Shown here: positions 7,377 to 10,882 of the stretch, in pieces
Layout: each line of letters begins with the position of its first letter
Numbering within the stretch: position 1 is the stretch's first letter
Origin: Candidatus Hydrogenedentota bacterium
Lineage (GTDB): Bacteria; Hydrogenedentota; Hydrogenedentia; Hydrogenedentales; SLHB01
Reading direction: 5' to 3'
Length of the DNA: 10,882 bases
Assembly (NCBI GenBank): GCA_003552765.1
Contig: PUOI01000233.1
Span: forward strand, 1-10,882
Position numbers and translations under genes: made by a program
Notes under the pieces: generated by a model
What the model was told of the DNA's origin: nothing
What the model saw: only the letters and a program-made list of their open reading frames with translations
Database searches by the model: none

Positions 7377-7382
7377 CCTCCT
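7377..7382 (-). promoter_or_regulatory. Strong Shine-Dalgarno of the MEMO1-family gene
   Basis: On the minus strand AGGAGG (extending to AGGAGGTG at 7382-7375) sits 6 bases before the ATG at 7370. It is the best ribosome site in the window and is placed at the head of the four-gene group, which fits a first gene of a transcript. It fixes the start codon. Confidence 0.75.
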
Positions 7383-7424
7383 GAAAGGATAACGCCTGTC
7401 CGGATTCGGCTGTTTATCGAACAC

Positions 7425-7436
7425 GGAAGCGCTTCC
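7425..7436. promoter_or_regulatory. 12-bp perfect palindrome, candidate LacI-family operator
   Basis: GGAAGCGCTTCC is fully self-complementary. The core AAGCGCTT fits the general LacI/CcpA/PurR operator form (AA-N-CG-N-TT around a central CG). It lies about 55-66 bases upstream of the MEMO1-family ATG, in the 113-base gap after the PHP-like gene. That places it where an operator could control the downstream four genes. The stem would allow only a tiny hairpin, and no T-run follows it on the minus strand, so a terminator is unlikely. No regulator gene is present nearby. The function is inference. Confidence 0.3.
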
Positions 7437-7483
7437 TTTCTCTTAGCTTTCTTAGCGGATGGACATGCCCCTTGTCTCGCGTG

Positions 7484-8839
7484 TCACGCTCGTATCCCGT
7501 GGATGGCGTCATAGATCTCGTCGGATGCCGCACGGGGCCCCACCTGCGCGAGACGGGACGCGTTTTGGGGTTCGAGCGTCCGGCCTATCTGAGCGAAGAA
7601 CGCATTGCGTTCGGACAACGTGGGGTAGTTCCGCTTCGCCCAGTCACTGAGGTATCCCATCCCGGCCTGCCGTTGCATGATGGTGTGGGCATACATGATG
7701 TACGCCCCTTCCCGGAATACCGAAGCCACCGGCTGAAGTTCCTCGGCATCAAAGTCGTCCGCGAAACGCTGGCCGTGCGCGTTCATCTCCGTGCCCACCA
7801 CAACCGGCAAGCCCCGGTCCATGGCCTTTTCCACCACGTCATAGAGATTGGCCACCTTGGTCTTCTTGGTTTCTTTGTCCGCGATGTTCCAATTGCGATC
7901 CGGGATGATGTTGAGCGCCGCCGTGCCTGCATCGATGTGCAGATCCAGCAGCTCATCCATGGCCTGCTCCCCTTCAGAGGTTCCGTCAAGCCACGTGAGG
8001 GTGGGAATAGCGTTGGCCTCCAGCACAAAACGGTTGAACCGGTTCAAGCGCGGGAAGGCGTCGCTGTCTGGCTGAACGTAACCGGGGCCGCCCCGTTTCA
8101 TGGTTTTCGAGCGAATGAGCGCCTGTAATCCGGGAGAATCGCTAAGGAGCCTCTTGATTTCGCTGAGATCGGTCTTCAGCTTTTGCGCCCAGAACTGGGC
8201 GCGCGCATCCTCGCTAGGGTAAATCTCGGCCGCCTTGGCTTCGTACGCCTGACACACATGACGCTCGGTCGCGTTCCCATTGGGCGTCCAGGGCGTCACG
8301 TCAAGGCCGTAATCCACCTCCACGGGAGCAAGGTACGCGTTGACCCGTTCTATCAGCCCTTGCGTACGGCGCTGCGCCAATTCCTTCAACTCGGCCAAGA
8401 AGGCCTGGTCCGGCACATCGCTCGTAGGAAATCCCATGCCCATATGGTATGTGATGCCGGGCTCGCCGGGGGAATTGATCTCTCGGGATGATAATTCGGG
8501 CAAGAAAAGGCGTGTTTCCAACCCGGCCGCCGCCCGGAGATTCAGCCGGTTCGCCGCCTCGAGAAACTCCTCGACGGCGTCCAACACATCAAAATCCACT
8601 ACGCCGGCTACGGCTAACCCGGCTTGCCGGGCTTTCCATGCGAAACAGGTGGGGGAGTACCCGTAGCCATTGAAGGAGTAGAAGGTATGGCAATGCATAT
8701 TAACGGCGTGGCCGGGCTCTGACAGTTCAATGGCGCCGTCATCCGCCATCTGGATAAGCTCGTCAAGAGCGGCCCTGCGCCGCGCCGGATCAAAATCGTT
8801 GAGCTGCGTTTCCAAGTGTTGTTGGGTGTCCACGGACAT
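7484..8839 (-). CDS. PHP-domain-like putative metallohydrolase with altered metal motifs
   Basis: The 451-residue cytoplasmic protein (no signal peptide) starts with a helical segment (1-40). A PHP-like fold follows: HCH at 49-51 in an NMHCHTFYSFNGYG context is motif I. VVDFD at 80-84 stands where the usual motif II is TDH, so Asp82 is kept and the His is replaced by Phe. Glu108 in GLETRLF and His132 in TYHMGMGF fit later ligands. A long insert (about 140-270) is mostly helical and charged. The C-terminal part has PTLTWLDGTSEG (279-290) and VVGTEMNAHG (347-356), where classical PHP proteins have a final D-x-H. PHP proteins are usually phosphoesterases with two or three metals; substrate and activity here are unknown. 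AGGAG lies 7 bases before the ATG. The gene stands 113 bases upstream of the MEMO1-family gene on the same strand and may be co-transcribed with it. Confidence 0.75.
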   Translation of the reverse strand: MSVDTQQHLETQLNDFDPARRRAALDELIQMADDGAIELSEPGHAVNMHCHTFYSFNGYGYSPTCFAWKARQAGLAVAGVVDFDVLDAVEEFLEAANRLNLRAAAGLETRLFLPELSSREINSPGEPGITYHMGMGFPTSDVPDQAFLAELKELAQRRTQGLIERVNAYLAPVEVDYGLDVTPWTPNGNATERHVCQAYEAKAAEIYPSEDARAQFWAQKLKTDLSEIKRLLSDSPGLQALIRSKTMKRGGPGYVQPDSDAFPRLNRFNRFVLEANAIPTLTWLDGTSEGEQAMDELLDLHIDAGTAALNIIPDRNWNIADKETKKTKVANLYDVVEKAMDRGLPVVVGTEMNAHGQRFADDFDAEELQPVASVFREGAYIMYAHTIMQRQAGMGYLSDWAKRNYPTLSERNAFFAQIGRTLEPQNASRLAQVGPRAASDEIYDAIHGIRA

Positions 8840-8882
8840 GGAGGTTCTCCTTCATGCATGAATTGAGATGGAAACCTCCATG
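8837..8882 (-). promoter_or_regulatory. 10-bp inverted repeat enclosing the PHP gene's ribosome site and start codon
   Basis: On the minus strand CATGGAGGTT (8882-8873) is followed 26 bases later by its exact complement AACCTCCATG (8846-8837), whose ATG is the start codon of the PHP-like gene. If the transcript begins upstream of 8882, the start codon would be paired in a 10-bp stem, and the Shine-Dalgarno AAGGAG (8852-8847) would lie at the edge of the loop. The loop also contains the palindrome TCATGCATGA (8853-8862). This could be a translation-controlling hairpin or, as DNA, a paired operator. The symmetry is seen; the role is inference. Confidence 0.4.
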
Positions 8883-8897
8883 GTACCGGACAGCGTA

Positions 8898-8903
8898 TGT
8901 CAA
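8898..8903 (-). promoter_or_regulatory. Consensus -35-like hexamer (TTGACA) without a clear -10
   Basis: A perfect TTGACA reads on the minus strand in the gap between the unknown gene and the PHP-like gene. At the standard 17-base spacing the -10 position reads TGGAGG, which is poor and overlaps the upstream arm of the inverted repeat. If it is a real promoter, the repeat would sit across the -10 region, favouring an operator over an RNA hairpin. Weak support. Confidence 0.2.
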
Positions 8904-8922
8904 ATCCAAATGAGAAACGGTC

Positions 8923-9744
8923 TTACGCCCCCTTATAGGCATCCCGAACGAGTTCCGCCAAGCGTTCGCTGTGGCGGGCGATGCCGGAAAGGCCTTGTTT
9001 GAGAATCACCTTGAGCCGGGCGTCTCTCTCGTTCAAGAAGAGCCGGGTTTCAAGCAATGTGTAACAACTCAGCGCCAATTCCGCTTCTTCAAAAGATAGG
9101 GTTGCAAAAGCTCCTTTTTTGAGCTTTTCGATTGCGCCGCTCAACACGGTTTGCCGGCGGCGTTCGGCCTCGCGATCCCCAGTAGACTTGCCCCCGCTTT
9201 CTTGTGCGGCATTCGTAGTCCCGTTGCTGTGTGAGAGTGACTCAATCTGCGTATCCAGTAGCCAGTCGGCTTCGTTTTTGCCTTCCCCGGTCTCCACGCT
9301 TGGGACGTGGGCTTGGCCTTGGCTAAGCTCTTTAAGCGTGGCCTCGATTTCCGCACCGAACGGCGCATCCAGTAGGCGCAATGACGATGCCGGGGCGGAC
9401 GGAAGGTTGCAGGACGCGTCTTGGGGCGGCGGAGAAGGAGCGATTGCGTCCTCGGCGGGCGTGTCCCCGTCCGGGGCATCCGTATCCGGAGGCTCTTGGC
9501 TGTTGACTGAGGCCGCCGCCTCCGCCAGCGGCTCGAGCACCGCCACGCGGGCGCGCGCTTCCGCCAACCCCCGCTCAAGATTATCCAATACCTTGTCCCA
9601 CTTTCGGCGGCGGTGAGGCTCATTCCGCCGGCGATACTCCGCCCGTTCGAGCAACTCATGTATTTGGGTTACAATCGCTCGCCGGTGTTCGAGTTCGCTC
9701 TCAAACCCTGGCTCAGGTCTCTTGCTGGGAGTCTTCCACGCCAT
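8923..9744 (-). CDS. Hypothetical charged, coiled-coil-like protein
   Basis: I do not recognise the family of this 273-residue protein. It has three visible parts. Residues 12-80 are helical and very rich in Arg and Glu (RRAIVTQIHELLERAEYRRR, then KWDKVLDNLERGLAEARARV), suggesting a coiled coil. Residues 81-200 are low in complexity (PPDTDAPDGDTPAED, SPPPQDA, many Ser/Gly/Asn) and probably disordered. Residues 200-271 look like a small helical domain (AIEKLKKG, FEEAELALSCYTLLETRLFLNERD, HSERLAELVRDAYKGA). There is no signal peptide or membrane segment. GGAAG lies 9 bases before the ATG. It is first on the minus strand in this window, diverging from the ABC-F gene across 237 bases, with an 83-base gap before the PHP-like gene. 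The long open frame and layered composition support a real gene, but the function is unknown. Confidence 0.7.
   Translation of the reverse strand: MAWKTPSKRPEPGFESELEHRRAIVTQIHELLERAEYRRRNEPHRRRKWDKVLDNLERGLAEARARVAVLEPLAEAAASVNSQEPPDTDAPDGDTPAEDAIAPSPPPQDASCNLPSAPASSLRLLDAPFGAEIEATLKELSQGQAHVPSVETGEGKNEADWLLDTQIESLSHSNGTTNAAQESGGKSTGDREAERRRQTVLSGAIEKLKKGAFATLSFEEAELALSCYTLLETRLFLNERDARLKVILKQGLSGIARHSERLAELVRDAYKGA
9106..9128. repeat. Intragenic inverted repeat with A/T flanks (terminator-like)
   Basis: AAAAGCTC (9106-9113) and GAGCTTTT (9121-9128) are exact complements around a 7-base loop. On either strand this gives a short GC core with A before and T after, resembling a weak bidirectional terminator. 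It lies inside the unknown coding sequence at the codons for KLKKGAF, so it may be coincidental. Confidence 0.3.
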
Positions 9745-9844
9745 GGCACGTCACTTCCGTGTAAGTGTTAGCCCCAAACCGCCGGATGGGAATGTTGCTC
9801 TTTGGGGAGCGTCCGTATCCAGCGATCGGGGTGCGTTGCGCATC

Positions 9845-9871
9845 TTGTCTTGGAAAGCCGTAGCGTATACC
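9845..9871 (+). promoter_or_regulatory. Possible promoter of the ABC-F gene
   Basis: TTGTCT (9845-9850) and TATACC (9866-9871) are separated by 15 bases, each differing from consensus at two positions. Transcription from here would give a leader of about 100 bases before the ATG at 9982, containing the inverted repeat at 9903-9944. Spacing and matches are marginal. Confidence 0.22.
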
Positions 9872-9902
9872 ATACGGAGGCCACGCTCTCCCATCCATTA
9901 TT

Positions 9903-9944
9903 ATCGGCCAAAGGTCTAACGACATTTACTCCAGACTGGCCGAT
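9903..9944 (+). promoter_or_regulatory. Leader inverted repeat upstream of the ABC-F gene
   Basis: ATCGGCCA (9903-9910) pairs exactly with TGGCCGAT (9937-9944). Inside it, GTCT (9914-9917) pairs with AGAC (9933-9936) after a three-base bulge, leaving a 15-base loop. This is a credible RNA hairpin ending 37 bases before the ABC-F start. Only two T residues follow the 3' arm, so it is not a classic terminator. Several ABC-F genes are known to be controlled by leader RNA structures, which makes regulation plausible; that step is inference. Confidence 0.4.
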
Positions 9945-9981
9945 TGGGAAGGGGGCCTCGAACCTTTACCCCGGATAATCC

Positions 9982-10882
9982 ATGAATAACAACGAAGCAA
10001 TTGTCACTTTCCAGAATGTGAGTAAGAATTTCGGCGCCCAGGATGTCCTCATGGACGCAGGCTTTGCCATCCACGACGGCGAACGCGTGGGACTGATTGG
10101 GCGCAACGGCTCCGGCAAATCCACGCTGCTGACGCTGATGGCCGGTCTCGACGCGCCCGAGGGCGGTTTGGTCACGCGCAAACGGGGGCTGCGGACGGCG
10201 ATGATGGGGCAGGATTGCGCATTGGTCCTGGACCAGACCGTGGGCGCCGTGCTTGAGAAAGCCAGCGGGGCGATGGCGTCCATGCGGGAATCCTATCAGG
10301 CCAAGAGCGAGGAGTTGAGCCAGCTTCCACAGGACCATCCTAGGCGGCAGCCGTTGATGGAGGAAGTCACGAACCTGGAGCGGCGGCTGGCCGTCCACGG
10401 GGCCTGGAACTGGGAACAGCAGTTGAGCCGGGTCCGGACCGCGCTTAAGCTCCCGCCGGACGATGCCCGGTTGGACACGCTGTCCGGCGGCGAGTTGCGG
10501 CGCGTCGAGCTGTCGGAAGTGTTGCTGGAGGAGCCCGACCTTCTACTGTTGGACGAACCCACGAACCATCTCGACATCGCCAGTGTTGAATGGCTCGAAG
10601 GCTTCCTCAACAGCTTCGGCGGCGCCTGCGTGCTGGTCACCCACGACCGCTATTTCCTCGACCGGGTGGTGAGCCGCATTCTGGAGTTGGAGGATGGCCG
10701 CGTGTATAGCCATCCCGGAAGCTACAACGCGTTCCTTGAGCGGCAGACCCAGCGGCGCCAGCACGAGGCCCGCGCCGAGGATCGCCGCCAGGCCTTGCTG
10801 CGGCGGGAACTCGCCTGGATGCGGCAAGGCCCCAAGGCCCGCTCCACCCGGCAACAAGCCCGGCTCGACCGGTTCCACGAGC
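9982..10882 (+). CDS. uup: ABC-F ATPase, Uup-like (3' end outside window)
   Basis: The first 300 residues of an ABC-F protein are present; the frame is open to the window end. These soluble ATPases with two nucleotide-binding domains act on the ribosome, not in transport. The first domain is complete: Walker A GRNGSGKST (40-48), signature LSGGELRRVELSEVLL (167-182, with Glu where transporters have Gln), Walker B LLLLDEPTNHLD (187-198) and the H-loop VTHDRYFLD. The linker starts after YNAFLERQ and contains ELAWMRQGPKARSTRQQAR, which resembles Uup more than EttA. WLEGFLNSF is also Uup-like. The second ATPase domain and the DNA-binding C-terminus found in E. coli Uup would lie beyond the edge. 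A stop codon in frame at 9976-9978 makes the ATG at 9982 the earliest possible start. No good Shine-Dalgarno sequence is visible. It diverges from the unknown minus-strand gene. Confidence 0.92.
   Translation, partial: MNNNEAIVTFQNVSKNFGAQDVLMDAGFAIHDGERVGLIGRNGSGKSTLLTLMAGLDAPEGGLVTRKRGLRTAMMGQDCALVLDQTVGAVLEKASGAMASMRESYQAKSEELSQLPQDHPRRQPLMEEVTNLERRLAVHGAWNWEQQLSRVRTALKLPPDDARLDTLSGGELRRVELSEVLLEEPDLLLLDEPTNHLDIASVEWLEGFLNSFGGACVLVTHDRYFLDRVVSRILELEDGRVYSHPGSYNAFLERQTQRRQHEARAEDRRQALLRRELAWMRQGPKARSTRQQARLDRFHE

Noticed and set aside
7425..7436. Palindrome as an intrinsic terminator of the PHP-like gene
   Set aside because: A 12-bp palindrome leaves only about four stem pairs after loop formation, and the minus strand continues GTGTTCG with no T-run.
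9110..9122. Programmed -1 frameshift at the six-A run
   Set aside because: The zero-frame reading is CTC AAA AAA GGA, which does not match the X-XXY-YYZ slippery arrangement, and no long alternative C-terminus with features was seen.
9713..9925. 70-residue minus-strand frame at the divergent region
   Set aside because: Overlaps the start of the unknown gene in another frame, has no ribosome site, and shows no recognisable content.

Overview
The window is a GC-rich, gene-dense stretch of chromosome, apparently from a diderm (Gram-negative-type) bacterium. Two proteins carry lipoprotein signal peptides, and a third secreted protein has HtrA-like architecture, which implies a periplasm. The mixture of an unusual PHP-fold protein, a MEMO1/AmmeMemoRadiSam-B protein, a GlgA and a degenerate HtrA would fit an uncultured lineage such as Hydrogenedentota or the Planctomycetes/PVC group. 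That is a guess from gene content; nothing here identifies the taxon. I see no mobile element, CRISPR array, tRNA or rRNA, and no gene-free stretch longer than about 240 bases.

Left block, + strand, about 1-3482. A consensus TATAAT at the left edge precedes three overlapping genes. The first is an HtrA/DegP-type lipoprotein protease with an intact His-Asp-Ser triad and two PDZ domains. The second is a secreted HtrA-like protein with the same layout, but its catalytic Asp and Ser are replaced by Asn and Val. The third is a small TPR-like lipoprotein with a proline/glutamate-rich tail. The 8- and 20-base overlaps imply one translationally coupled operon, probably an envelope protein-quality or scaffolding unit built from an active protease and a pseudoprotease.

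Middle block, - strand, read from about 9744 down to 3514. In order of transcription it holds: an unrecognised charged, coiled-coil-like protein; a PHP-domain-like putative metallohydrolase; MEMO1/AmmeMemoRadiSam protein B; a NIF3/YqfO dinuclear-metal protein; glycogen synthase GlgA; and the tRNA t6A ATPase TsaE. The last four are packed with gaps of 6, 16 and 1 bases and are almost certainly one operon. Their functions (metal-binding proteins, glucan synthesis, tRNA modification) have no obvious common pathway. The two earlier genes are separated by 83 and 113 bases that contain inverted repeats.

Right edge, + strand. A Uup-like ABC-F ATPase starts at 9982 and runs off the window. Its upstream region, shared with the divergent unknown gene, contains a strong inverted repeat that could fold as an RNA leader.

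I found no clearly new defence or biosynthetic system. The best leads are the active/dead HtrA pair with its TPR lipoprotein, the PHP-like protein with altered metal-site motifs, a hairpin that buries that gene's start codon, and the structured leader upstream of the ABC-F gene.
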